Origin: Methylobacterium sp. B4
GTDB lineage: Bacteria > Pseudomonadota > Alphaproteobacteria > Rhizobiales > Beijerinckiaceae
Reading direction: 5' to 3'
Length of the DNA stretch: 64,000 nt
Assembly (NCBI RefSeq): GCF_003201865.1
Contig: NZ_QJJJ01000001.1
Span: 62,001 to 126,000 of the forward strand
In this document: positions 55,162 to 63,232 of the stretch, one piece after another
Layout of the letters: every line of letters starts with the position of its first letter
Numbering within the stretch: the first letter of the stretch is position 1
Notes under the pieces: model-generated
Databases searched by the model: none
What the model saw: the letters and a program-made list of their open reading frames with translations, nothing else
Told to the model about the DNA's origin: nothing
Made by a program: the position numbers and the translations under genes

Positions 55162-55683
55162 CTACCTGCCGTCGTAGGAAGCGGCGAGGCTGTTCAGAAT
55201 CGCGTTCGTCTGCGCATCGTAGGTCTTGTCGCCCGCGGGCGAGGCCCAGTAGCTCACGAGCAGGGAGCGCAAGCCATCGGCCTTGGGCACGACCGAGAGG
55301 TAGCGTAGCACGGTCGGCTTGCCCTCGTAGGTCGCGGGATACTCGGTGACCTTGAGGACGTAGGTCGGGAAGTCGACCTCCTTCGACTGCCCTTCGCCCG
55401 TCACCTTCACGCCCTGTTCCTTGAAATAGGCGTTGTGCTCGCCGAGCAGGGCCGTGAACTGCGCGGGCTTGTAGCTCTCGAACCAAAGATAGACTTCGTC
55501 GTCGGCCGTCCGTGCCTGGATGCCGCGATCGATCGTGGTGACCTTCCACGAGGCCGGGATGTCGACCGCGATCGGCCGATCCCCGGGCACGACGGTGACC
55601 TTCTTGGCCAGGGCGGCACTGCCGGTCATCAGCAGGAGTGCGAGCGCTGCACCGGCCAGGATTCTGGGCGAACAGGTCGTCAT
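55162..55683 (-). CDS. Exported protein of unknown function, inserted between ribE and ribH
   Basis: A 173-residue protein with a signal peptide (ILAGAALALLLMTGSAALA), then KKVTVVPGDRPIAVDIPASWKV and SWKVTTIDRGIQAR, YLWFESYKPAQF and LLVSYWASPAGDKTYD. The pattern resembles small periplasmic proteins with a PsbP-like or DUF1795-like fold, but I cannot name the family. The ATG at 55683 starts the signal sequence; the frame opens 18 codons upstream. It faces ribE with a 12-bp gap and breaks an operon that is continuous in many relatives. Confidence 0.75.
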   Translation of the reverse strand: MTTCSPRILAGAALALLLMTGSAALAKKVTVVPGDRPIAVDIPASWKVTTIDRGIQARTADDEVYLWFESYKPAQFTALLGEHNAYFKEQGVKVTGEGQSKEVDFPTYVLKVTEYPATYEGKPTVLRYLSVVPKADGLRSLLVSYWASPAGDKTYDAQTNAILNSLAASYDGR

Positions 55684-56074
55684 GACGGTCTCCACATGCC
55701 CGCTCATCGAGACGGCCGCCGCCAGCTTTGCTGTCACGCCTGCGGTCCGGCAATGAGCGACCGTCCCAGATCAATCGAAAGGCGCGGGACGAGCCGATGA
55801 ACAGCGCCGAAATCCGATTTTCGCGTCTTCCTGCGGGTCGCAGGGCGGCCCTCGATCGCCTCGGGAGACACCTGCGCGTCCGCCACGCGTGCGATGTGGG
55901 GGGCGTCCAATCATGACATCCGCCGCGATTCGTGGCCGGTTCGTCGATCAAGAGCGACCGGCAGGACGCCCGGCGACGGCGGGGCTGCGCGTGGTGCTTG
56001 TGGAGCCCGCGGCACTTGGGCTAACCCTCCGGCCCGCCCCAACATCCGCGCACTCGCTCCGGAACGGCACAGGC
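55684..56074. other. 391-bp divergent region upstream of ribH
   Basis: No gene is convincing. An open frame in phase with ribH runs through part of it (from 55889), but the extra 62 residues do not resemble lumazine synthase. No FMN riboswitch motif is recognisable. The promoters of ribH and of the exported protein must lie here. Confidence 0.5.
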
Positions 56075-56584
56075 ATGGTATCCCAGAACCGGAACGCGGA
56101 CGCGCCGAAGAGCATCCTGGAGAGCCTCGCCGGCACGCGCGTGCTGGTGGTGGAGGCGCGCTACTACGACGACATCGCCGACGAATTGCTCGCGGGTGCC
56201 CGCGCGGCGATCGAAGCGGTCGGCGCCGAGGCGCGGGTCTTCACGGTGCCGGGCGCCCTGGAGATTCCCGCGGCCATCGCCATCCTGATGGAAGCCGGAC
56301 GCAAGGCCGGCGGCCCCTACGACGCGGTGGTGGCGCTCGGCTGCGTCATCCGCGGCGAGACGGGGCATTACGACATCGTCGCGGGCGAGAGCGCCCGCGC
56401 GCTGATGGATCTCTCCGTCGCCGAGCACCTGCCGCTCGGCAACGGCATCCTCACCGTCGAGACCATGGAGCAGGCGCAGGCCCGCGCCCGGGTCTCCAAG
56501 ATGAACAAGGGTGGCGGTGCGGCGGAGGCGGCGCTCAGCCTCCTCGCCATCAAGCGCGCCGCCAAGCTGGAACCCGCCCGATGA
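56075..56584 (+). CDS. ribH: 6,7-dimethyl-8-ribityllumazine synthase
   Basis: A 169-residue enzyme making the riboflavin synthase substrate. [31 protein letters not shown] and [19 protein letters not shown] are the family segments. The last carries the catalytic His region. It forms a 60-mer or pentamers. The ATG at 56075 is preferred. Its stop overlaps the nusB start as ATGA. Confidence 0.94.
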   Translation: MVSQNRNADAPKSILESLAGTRVLVVEARYYDDIADELLAGARAAIEAVGAEARVFTVPGALEIPAAIAILMEAGRKAGGPYDAVVALGCVIRGETGHYDIVAGESARALMDLSVAEHLPLGNGILTVETMEQAQARARVSKMNKGGGAAEAALSLLAIKRAAKLEPAR

Positions 56585-57102
56585 GCGAGCCCGCCGCCAC
56601 ACCGGCCAACACGCCGGCCCAATCGAAGCCGAACACCCGCACCGGGGCGCGTCTCGCCGTGGTGCAGGCGCTCTACGAGATGGAGATCTCGGACAAGGGC
56701 GTGATCGAGGCGCTGGCCGAGTTCGAGGCGCACTGGATCGGCCAGGAGATCGACGGCGTCGTCCACCCGCCGGCCGAGACCGCCTTCTTCCGCGACGTGC
56801 TGCGCGGCGCGGTCGAGGAGCAGCGCGCCATCGACCCGAAGCTCGACGCGGCGCTGGCCAAGGGCTGGCCGCTGCGCCGCCTGGAGGCCGTGCTGCGGGC
56901 GATCCTGCGCGCGGGCGCCTACGAGCTGATGTTCCGCCGCGACGTGCCGGCCCGCGCCGCGATCTCGCAATACGTCGATGTCGCCCACAGCTTCTACGGC
57001 GGCGACGAGCCCGGCATGGTCAACGCCGTGCTCGACCGGGTCGGCCGCGAGGTACGCTCCACCGAGTTCGGCATCCCGGCCGCGCCCCCGAAGAAGGGCT
57101 GA
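56581..57102 (+). CDS. nusB: Transcription antitermination factor NusB
   Basis: A 173-residue helical protein of the rRNA antitermination complex. [31 protein letters not shown] and [41 protein letters not shown] lines up with NusB, including the conserved Arg and Tyr. The start at 56581 overlaps ribH. A gap of 5 bp separates it from thiL, so ribH-nusB-thiL form an operon. Confidence 0.94.
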   Translation: MSEPAATPANTPAQSKPNTRTGARLAVVQALYEMEISDKGVIEALAEFEAHWIGQEIDGVVHPPAETAFFRDVLRGAVEEQRAIDPKLDAALAKGWPLRRLEAVLRAILRAGAYELMFRRDVPARAAISQYVDVAHSFYGGDEPGMVNAVLDRVGREVRSTEFGIPAAPPKKG

Positions 57103-57107
57103 GGAGC

Positions 57108-58085
57108 ATGGCGCGCGCGGGCGAGGAGGCGCTGATCGCGCGCTACTTCGCGCCGCTCGCCGGACCCGGCGCCGAGGGCCTGCGCGACGACGCCGCGAGC
57201 CTGACGCCGACGCCCGGCCATGACCTCGTGGTGACCGCCGACGCGATCGTGGCCGGCGTGCACTATTTCCCCGACGACCCGCCGGGCTCCATCGCCGTGA
57301 AGGCGCTCGGCGTGAACCTCTCGGATCTCGCCGCCAAGGGGGCGAGCCCGCGCGGCTTCCTGCTGACGCTGGCTCTTCCGGACGACTGGACCGAGGATTG
57401 GCTGGCCGCCTTCGCCGAAGGGCTCGGTGGGGCGAGCCGCGCCCATGGCTGCCCGCTCCTCGGCGGCGACACCGTGCGCTCCGGCGGCCCGGCGCTGATC
57501 GGCGTGACCGCCTTCGGCGAGGTGCCGGCGGGTGCGATGCTGCGACGGCAGGCGGCACGGGCCGGCGACCGGCTCTGCGTCAGCGGCAGCATCGGCGACG
57601 CCGCCCTCGGGCTCGCCCTGCATCTGACGCCCGACCCGGCGCTGGATCCCGTCCATGGCGGCGCCTTGCGCGAGCGCTACCTGCATCCGCGTCCGCGCCT
57701 GGCGCTCGTGCCCGCCCTGCGGCGGCACGCTCGCGCGGCCATGGACGTGTCGGACGGGCTCGCGGGCGACCTGGCAAAGATGTTCGCCGGCACCGGCCTG
57801 ACCGCCCGGGTCGAGGCCGGCGCGGTGCCGCTCTCGCAGGCCGCGCGGGCGGCCGTCACCCTTGCGCCCGAACGCCTCGCCACGGCCCTGACCGGCGGGG
57901 ACGATTACGAAATCCTCTGCGCGGTGGCGCCGGAACACCTCCCCGCCTTCATCGCCGAAGCGCGGGCGGCGGGCGTGCCGGCGGCGGAGATCGGCAGCGT
58001 CGAGGCGGGCGACGACCCGCCGCTCTTCCTCGACGGCGAGGGATGCGCCATGGATTTCGCACGGACCTCGTTCAGCCACTTCTGA
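57108..58085 (+). CDS. thiL: Thiamine-monophosphate kinase
   Basis: A 325-residue kinase making thiamine diphosphate. GEEALIARYFAPLA, LRDDAASL, VVTADAIVAGVHYFPDD, KALGVNLSDLAAKGASP and LLGGDTV are the ATP and substrate loops of Thi[14 protein letters not shown] and TGGDDYEIL complete the family motifs. The ATG at 57108 has GAGGAG directly upstream. No thiamine riboswitch is seen before it. Confidence 0.95.
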   Translation: MARAGEEALIARYFAPLAGPGAEGLRDDAASLTPTPGHDLVVTADAIVAGVHYFPDDPPGSIAVKALGVNLSDLAAKGASPRGFLLTLALPDDWTEDWLAAFAEGLGGASRAHGCPLLGGDTVRSGGPALIGVTAFGEVPAGAMLRRQAARAGDRLCVSGSIGDAALGLALHLTPDPALDPVHGGALRERYLHPRPRLALVPALRRHARAAMDVSDGLAGDLAKMFAGTGLTARVEAGAVPLSQAARAAVTLAPERLATALTGGDDYEILCAVAPEHLPAFIAEARAAGVPAAEIGSVEAGDDPPLFLDGEGCAMDFARTSFSHF

Positions 58086-58124
58086 CGCCGGTTCCGGTTG
58101 ATCGCTTCCGGATTTCGCCGCACT

Positions 58125-58217
58125 CCGTCATCGCGAGCGGATGGAAGCGATCCAGGACGCGGCCTCTCCGGAGGGTGCGGAGCCCTGGATTGCCACGGCT
58201 TCGCCTCGCAATGACGG
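58125..58217. repeat. Interspersed 93-bp palindromic repeat, copy 2 (inverted)
   Basis: CCGTCATCGCGAG at the left and CTCGCAATGACGG at the right are near-perfect inverted termini. The reverse complement matches the copy at 29244-29339 along its length, including GCGAAGCCGTGG and CCTGGATCGCTTC. It lies between thiL and the convergent dehydrogenase gene and would form a long imperfect hairpin. Confidence 0.85.
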
Positions 58218-58329
58218 CGAAGTCGGCCGCGTCATCATGCGCAGGCCGTACGGGACGCTTCGCGAGATCGCTCCCCAGGTGGAGCGGACGCGATCGGGCG
58301 CCGCCCTCCCGGCGATGGCGGCACGCCGA

Positions 58330-59178
58330 CTAGACGCCCTCCGCCTCGATCCCGACCTGCCGCCGGCTCAGGGTCCAGACCCGCTCCTGCAGGGCCTCGT
58401 CCCGGCTGAGGGCGGAGGACGGCGTCTCGCGGCATTTCGCGAAGTAGCGCCCGCTCACGCCCTCCACTTCCGGCGCGGTGGCCACGTGGAGGGAGGTCTT
58501 GGCTCCGTCCTCCGGCGAGATCAGGAAGGGGCGGATCAGTCCCCAGGCGAAGCCGAGGACGCCGCTCGTGTTCTTGGCGAAGTCGCTCGCCACCACGCCC
58601 GGATGCACCGCGTTGACGGTGATGCCGCTGCCCGCGAGGCGCCGGGCCAGGGCGTAGGTGAAGAGGACGTTGCCGAGCTTGGCTTGGGCATAGGCCTTCA
58701 TCGCGGCGTAGCGCCGCTCGCCCCCGAGATCGTCGAAGTCGATCCTGCCGCGCGTATGGGCGGCCGAGGCGAGGTTGACGATGCGGGCGCGGGGCGCGAG
58801 CCCCGCGTGCAATTCGTGCGTCAGCAGAACGTAGGCGAGGTGGTCGAGCGCCCAGGTCCGCTCGATCCCGTCCACCGTCGGGCTGCGCTCGCTGAAGATC
58901 GCGCCCGCATTGTTCACGAGGATGTCGAGCCTGGGGTAGCTTGCCCCTACCTCGCCCGCGAGGCGGCGGATCTCGGCCTGCGAGGAGAGGTCGGCGACGA
59001 AGACATCCGCCGCGCCGCCGGTTTCCCGGCGGATGCGCGCGGCGGAGGCCTCGGTCCGGCCAGGATCGCGCCCGACGAGGCCGACCCGCGCCCCGAGCCG
59101 CGCGAGCCCCAGGGCCGTCTCGGCGCCGATCCCGGAGGAGGCACCGGTGACGAGGGCGGTGCGGCCGTCGAGGCGCAC
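58330..59178 (-). CDS. Short-chain dehydrogenase (retinol dehydrogenase-like)
   Basis: A 282-residue SDR enzyme. The NADP-binding TGASSGIG, the NNAG motif ILVNNAGAI and the catalytic Ser-Tyr-Lys set (NLASAA ... AYAQAKLGN) are present. AVHPGVVASDF is the substrate loop. The layout is that of the RDH11/WW-domain oxidoreductase group, but the substrate is unknown. The start is GTG at 59178. It lies 4 bp after the DUF1328 stop, so the two are probably co-transcribed. Confidence 0.88.
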   Translation of the reverse strand: MRLDGRTALVTGASSGIGAETALGLARLGARVGLVGRDPGRTEASAARIRRETGGAADVFVADLSSQAEIRRLAGEVGASYPRLDILVNNAGAIFSERSPTVDGIERTWALDHLAYVLLTHELHAGLAPRARIVNLASAAHTRGRIDFDDLGGERRYAAMKAYAQAKLGNVLFTYALARRLAGSGITVNAVHPGVVASDFAKNTSGVLGFAWGLIRPFLISPEDGAKTSLHVATAPEVEGVSGRYFAKCRETPSSALSRDEALQERVWTLSRRQVGIEAEGV

Positions 59179-59182
59179 CGGC

Positions 59183-59362
59183 TCAGAAGACCGCTTGGCC
59201 GACGGCGAGCGCGATCACCACGATGACGATGGCAAGCACGAGGAACAGGCCGAACAGGATGCGGGCGATGGAGCTCGCGCCGGAAGCGATGCCGGTGAAG
59301 CCGAGGGCACCCGCGACGAGCGAGATGACGAAGGCGATGGCGGCCCATTTGAGAAGCGTCAT
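59183..59362 (-). CDS. DUF1328 small membrane protein
   Basis: A 59-residue protein too short for usual open-frame lists. [21 protein letters not shown] and [23 protein letters not shown] are two transmembrane helices with the family signature [24 protein letters not shown]1328 (YtjA) proteins are abundant, stress-linked and uncharacterised. GGAG precedes the ATG at 59362 by 9 bases. It is upstream of the SDR gene. Confidence 0.9.
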   Translation of the reverse strand: MTLLKWAAIAFVISLVAGALGFTGIASGASSIARILFGLFLVLAIVIVVIALAVGQAVF

Positions 59363-59434
59363 GACAGTTCACTCCGAAACGAAAGCGGAGCAATAACCAC
59401 CCAGGGGCGGCGGCGTTCCGCCGCGGCCCATGGT

Positions 59435-60757
59435 TCAGGCGCCGGGCTCGGCCGCGCGGCGCACGAGCACCTCCGCCAAGGTGTGGTAGAGGCCGCCGCG
59501 GCAGACGGCCTTCGAGACCGCGTCCGCGATCAGCGCGGCCAGCATCAGCGGAATCATCATGGCGTGGTCCTGAGTCATCTCGGTGACGATGACGAAGGAG
59601 GTGAGCGGCGCCTGGAGCACCCCGGCGAGATAGGCCACCATGCCGATCAGCACGAGCGCGCCGACCGGAACGTGGGGCAGCAACAGGCTCGCCTCCGCCC
59701 CGAGGCCGGCGCCGACGGCGAGCGAGGGGGCGAACAGGCCGCCGGGGATGCCGCTGATCGAGGAGAGCACCGTGGCGAGGAATTTCAGCGGAGCGAAGTC
59801 CCAGCGCGGCGCCTCCGCGCCGTGGAGGATCGCCCGGGCCTCCTCGTAGCCGGTCCCGTAGACGGTGCCGCTGGAGGCGAGCCCGCACAGGGCGAGACCG
59901 AGGCCGCACAGCGCGGCGAAGAGGACGGCGTGACGGCCGACGAGGCGGCCCGCCCGGCCCGGCAGCCCCCGCGCGAAGACGATGACGATGCGGCTGAACA
60001 GCCCACCCGCGAGGCCTCCGGCGAGGCCGAGCACCGGCACCGCCAGCCAACCGGCGGTGAGGGTCAGCCGGGCATCGGTGGTGCCGAAATAGCTGTAGTC
60101 GCCGAGGATCGCGAGCGAGGTCAGGCCGGCCGCGACGATGGCGGCGACGATGAGCGCGCTTCCCCGGCTGTCATAGGCCCGCCCCAGCTCCTCGATGCCG
60201 AACACGATGCCGGCCAGCGGCGTGTTGAAGGCGGCGGCGACGCCGGCCGCGCCGCCCGCGAGCAGCAGGCCCCGCATCCGCTCGGGGCTGAGGCGGCCGA
60301 AGGCGGCCATGATCGCCGCGCCGACCTGCACGGTCGGGCCCTCGCGCCCGATCGAGGCCCCGCAGAGCAGGCCGAGGCACATCACGACGATCTTGCCCGC
60401 CGCGACCTTCAGGGAGATCAGGGCGTGCCGCGCCCCCGGATCGTCGAGGGCGCGGGCCGCGATGACCTGCGGGATGCCCGAGCCCTGCGCGTTCGGGAAG
60501 ACGGTCCGGGCGAGCCATGCCGCCAGCGCGAACCCGGCCGGGCAGAGCAGCAGCGCCAGGGCCGGTGAGACGTGAAGCGCGTGGCGAAAGCCCTCCTGCG
60601 CCGCATCCGCCGCCTTGGCCATGAGGACCGCCGCCAAGCCGACGCAGACGCCGCCCGCCAGGAACAGGGTCCGTCGGCGCCAGGTGGTCCAGGCATCGGC
60701 GGAGGCGCCGCGCAGCCGGCGCAGGGCGGGTCTCGGGTCCGAGGGACGAAGCGGCAT
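59435..60757 (-). CDS. ClC-family chloride channel/transporter
   Basis: A 440-residue polytopic membrane protein. The selectivity-filter motifs GSGIPQ, GREGPTVQ and GIPGGLFAPSLA are intact. The position equivalent to the gating glutamate is the E of GREGP. The proton-glutamate position is not checked, so channel or H+/Cl- exchanger is open. The ATG at 60757 (MPLRPSD) is chosen; the frame continues 51 codons upstream without similarity. It is divergent from the DUF3429 gene. Confidence 0.9.
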   Translation of the reverse strand: MPLRPSDPRPALRRLRGASADAWTTWRRRTLFLAGGVCVGLAAVLMAKAADAAQEGFRHALHVSPALALLLCPAGFALAAWLARTVFPNAQGSGIPQVIAARALDDPGARHALISLKVAAGKIVVMCLGLLCGASIGREGPTVQVGAAIMAAFGRLSPERMRGLLLAGGAAGVAAAFNTPLAGIVFGIEELGRAYDSRGSALIVAAIVAAGLTSLAILGDYSYFGTTDARLTLTAGWLAVPVLGLAGGLAGGLFSRIVIVFARGLPGRAGRLVGRHAVLFAALCGLGLALCGLASSGTVYGTGYEEARAILHGAEAPRWDFAPLKFLATVLSSISGIPGGLFAPSLAVGAGLGAEASLLLPHVPVGALVLIGMVAYLAGVLQAPLTSFVIVTEMTQDHAMMIPLMLAALIADAVSKAVCRGGLYHTLAEVLVRRAAEPGA

Positions 60758-61027
60758 GGAGTCGGTGAGCTCGTGCGGACCGGGTGAGCGCATCCTGCCG
60801 GTCCGGCTCGGCAAGAGCCATGCCTGGGCGGGCGATGTCCCCGCGCCATTCGCCCTTCCCATGCCCGCTCCTGGCCGCACTGCAACAAATGGTCCCGGTT
60901 GCGAGACCATGGCGGATCTGCGCGTTTAGAAGGCTCCACGGCAACGCCGCCGGCCGGCCGCCTTCGGGCCTTCCGGAGGCGTTGCGACCGAGTGATGTCG
61001 ATCCGGCGGATCGAGCGGGGAGACGGC

Positions 61028-61465
61028 ATGGGGCGGCTGAGCACGGTTCCCGCGAGCGCGGTGGTTCTCGGCATCGCGGGGCTGATCCCGTTCGTGGGCT
61101 TCGCCGCCCTGTCGGTCAGCGGGTCCGATGGCGGGCTCGGCACGATCGGCCTGTCGCCCCGCACCATCCTCTCGGCCTACGGCGCGGTGATCGCCTCCTT
61201 CCTCGGCGGGATTCGCTGGGGGGCGGCGGCGGCACGGGAGGCGGGCTGGCGCGATTACGGGCTCGCGATCGTGCCCTCGCTGCTGGCCTGGGCGGCGCTC
61301 GCCGCCCCGCCGCCCTGGGATCTCTGGATCCTCGGCGCGCTCGTGCTGCTGTGGGGCATCGTCGATCAGGACCTTCCCCGCCGCGGCATGGTCCCGGTCT
61401 GGATGGGCCGGCTGCGGCTGGCCTTGTCGGGGATCGCCGGCCTCGCCCTGCTGGTCGCGGCGTAG
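61028..61465 (+). CDS. DUF3429 membrane protein
   Basis: A 145-residue protein with four hydrophobic helices (SAVVLGIAGLIPFVGFAAL, SAYGAVIASFLGGIRWG, GLAIVPSLLAWAALAA, DLWILGALVLLWG). FLGGIRWGAAA is the DUF3429 signature. Function unknown. The ATG at 61028 is chosen because GGGGAGACGGC precedes it; an upstream ATG at 60995 is possible. Confidence 0.85.
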   Translation: MGRLSTVPASAVVLGIAGLIPFVGFAALSVSGSDGGLGTIGLSPRTILSAYGAVIASFLGGIRWGAAAAREAGWRDYGLAIVPSLLAWAALAAPPPWDLWILGALVLLWGIVDQDLPRRGMVPVWMGRLRLALSGIAGLALLVAA

Positions 61466-61476
61466 CGGCGTCCCGC

Positions 61477-62250
61477 TCACGTCCGGCGGGCGATGACTTC
61501 CATGCAGGCGCGGTAGCGCTCGCTGACCCCGTACTCGCAAGGTTCGAAGCCGGTTTCCCGCAGGAGGTCGTAGAGGCGCCTGCGGCCGAAGTTGTGATAG
61601 TGCTCGATCTCTCCGTGATAGGGATTGGCCGCCATTCCGCGCCAGACGAAGGCGTCGGCGTTCGGCATCGAGACCAGCAGGGCGCCGCCCCGGCGCAGCA
61701 GACGCCGCGCCGCGGTCAGACCCGTGTTGGGGAACGGCATGTGCTCCAGCACGTCGGCGAGGCTGAGGACGTCGAACGGTTCGCTCGTCTCGAAATCTTC
61801 CATGAGCCTGCAATGGGCTTCGAAGCCGAGGCGTCTCAGCGTCGCCACCTCCTGCTCGCGCAGGTCGAGCCCCACGGCCTCGTAGCCGAACTCGTCGGCG
61901 GTAAGGACCAGGGCGGCGTTTCCGAACCCGACATCGAGCCAGCACCCCTCGCCGACATGGCGGGCGACCCGTTGAACCATCCGCGCGGCGATCCAGCGCG
62001 CCTGCTCGTAGCCCTCGCCGACTTGCTGGCCGGCATTCGATTCGCTGAAGATCAGCGCCAGGGCCGCGTCGTCGAAGTAGCCCTCGGCGAATTCGCGGCC
62101 GCAGACCGTGCATGCCATCCAGATCAGCTCGGCGGGCAACCCCGGCTTGTAGCGCGGATGCGCTGCGACGCTCGCGGCCCTGACCGGCTGAAACGCGGTG
62201 GACTCGCAGAGCGGACAGCCGGAATACTTCGTCCGCGAATGCTGAAGCAT
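61477..62250 (-). CDS. SAM-dependent methyltransferase with N-terminal zinc-binding pairs
   Basis: A 257-residue methyltransferase (Methyltransf_23-like). An N-terminal ribbon has CPLC and CTVC pairs 37 residues apart. The SAM loop is LDVGFGNAALVL, followed by DLREQEV and SLADVLEHMPFP. MPNADAFVWRGMAANPYHGEIEHYHNF is a substrate-side region seen in sugar- or lipid-modifying relatives. The ATG at 62250 has GAGAGG about 10 bases upstream. It converges on the DUF3429 gene; the target is unknown. Confidence 0.8.
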   Translation of the reverse strand: MLQHSRTKYSGCPLCESTAFQPVRAASVAAHPRYKPGLPAELIWMACTVCGREFAEGYFDDAALALIFSESNAGQQVGEGYEQARWIAARMVQRVARHVGEGCWLDVGFGNAALVLTADEFGYEAVGLDLREQEVATLRRLGFEAHCRLMEDFETSEPFDVLSLADVLEHMPFPNTGLTAARRLLRRGGALLVSMPNADAFVWRGMAANPYHGEIEHYHNFGRRRLYDLLRETGFEPCEYGVSERYRACMEVIARRT

Positions 62251-62463
62251 GTCCAACTGCCTCTCGACTGAAATGTCGTTCTGAAAAAAGTCACGTCGCC
62301 GAAGTCGGGCCGCCCGGAAGCGGGCGCCCGTCGTCCCACGCATCATACCGGAGATTGCACCCGGACGGATGCGTGGGGCGGCGTCGACGGCGATTTCTCG
62401 ACGGTCCGGCTGTGCGTTCTGGGACGGTGCCGGTCGCAGCGCCCGCGGACGCGCCCGACGGGG

Positions 62464-63213
62464 TCAGTCCTTGCCCAGCATCGTCCGGCCGATGGCGAAG
62501 ACGCGACCGTCGCCGAGCAGGTAGGCGGTGAAGCCCTTCGGAAAGAGCGGCTCGAAGGCGGCGTCCCGCACGTTAAGGCCGCCGGTATAGGCGCCGAAGG
62601 CCGGCATCACGAGGCGGCGGCCGTCACTCACGAAGCAGCGGCGGCGCACGGAGCGGCCGCGCATGCTGACCTTGCCGCACGGGTGCAGGTGGCCGGCGAT
62701 CTCGCCTTCGCCGGCGCCCGCCAGGGGCTCGTGGCGCAGGGTGAGGCCGCCGAGGTCAAGCGTCTCGCAGTAGCGGCCGCCGACGCCCTCGCTCACCGCC
62801 GCGTCGTGGTTGCCGGCGATCCAGACCCAGTCGCGCCCCTCCTGCAACGCGGCGATCATGGCCCGGTCGCCGGGCTCCATGCGCTCGGGGCCGCGGGCAT
62901 CGTGGAAGGAATCGCCCAGCGCGACCACGCGGGCCGGGTCGAGCCGCTGGATCACCTCGTGCAGAAGGCTCAGCGTCTCGCGGGTGTCGTAGGGCGGCAG
63001 GAACTGGCCGGAGCGGGCGGCAAAGGACGAACCCTTTTCCAAGTGGAGGTCCGACACCACCAGGGTGTGGTGCTCGGGCAGCCAGAGCGCGCCGCTGCGG
63101 TCGAGGCTCAGGGCCTCTCCGGCGAGCGCAAGGTCGGTGCCCTTCACGGTCTTCTCGAGTCTCTGGCCGAGTGCCAAGGTCGCATCCTCAAAACATCGCG
63201 GAGGAGGCGGCAC
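62464..63213 (-). CDS. pdeM: Ligase-associated DNA damage response endonuclease PdeM
   Basis: A 249-residue metallophosphoesterase of the PdeM family. VVSDLHLEKGSSFA, ALGDSFHDARG, IAGNHDAAV and AGHLHPCGKVSMRG are the metal motifs, and FVSDGRRLVMPAFGAYTGGLNV is the family C-terminus. The outermost start is GTG at 63213. A TTG at 63177 with GAGG 8 bases upstream may be the true start, giving 237 residues. It follows the Lhr-like helicase by 19 bp, the usual partner. These proteins occur with a DNA ligase and exonuclease in a repair cluster. Confidence 0.88.
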   Translation of the reverse strand: MPPPPRCFEDATLALGQRLEKTVKGTDLALAGEALSLDRSGALWLPEHHTLVVSDLHLEKGSSFAARSGQFLPPYDTRETLSLLHEVIQRLDPARVVALGDSFHDARGPERMEPGDRAMIAALQEGRDWVWIAGNHDAAVSEGVGGRYCETLDLGGLTLRHEPLAGAGEGEIAGHLHPCGKVSMRGRSVRRRCFVSDGRRLVMPAFGAYTGGLNVRDAAFEPLFPKGFTAYLLGDGRVFAIGRTMLGKD

Positions 63214-63232
63214 GCCGCGTCAGCCGAGCGCC

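Noticed and set aside
55889..56074. N-terminal extension of ribH in the same frame
   Set aside because: Lumazine synthase begins near 56075; the extension lacks similarity and would be atypical for the family.
55684..56074. FMN riboswitch before ribH
   Set aside because: The conserved FMN aptamer segments are not seen.
57085..57107. Thiamine riboswitch before thiL
   Set aside because: Only five bases separate nusB and thiL, and no THI-box is present upstream.
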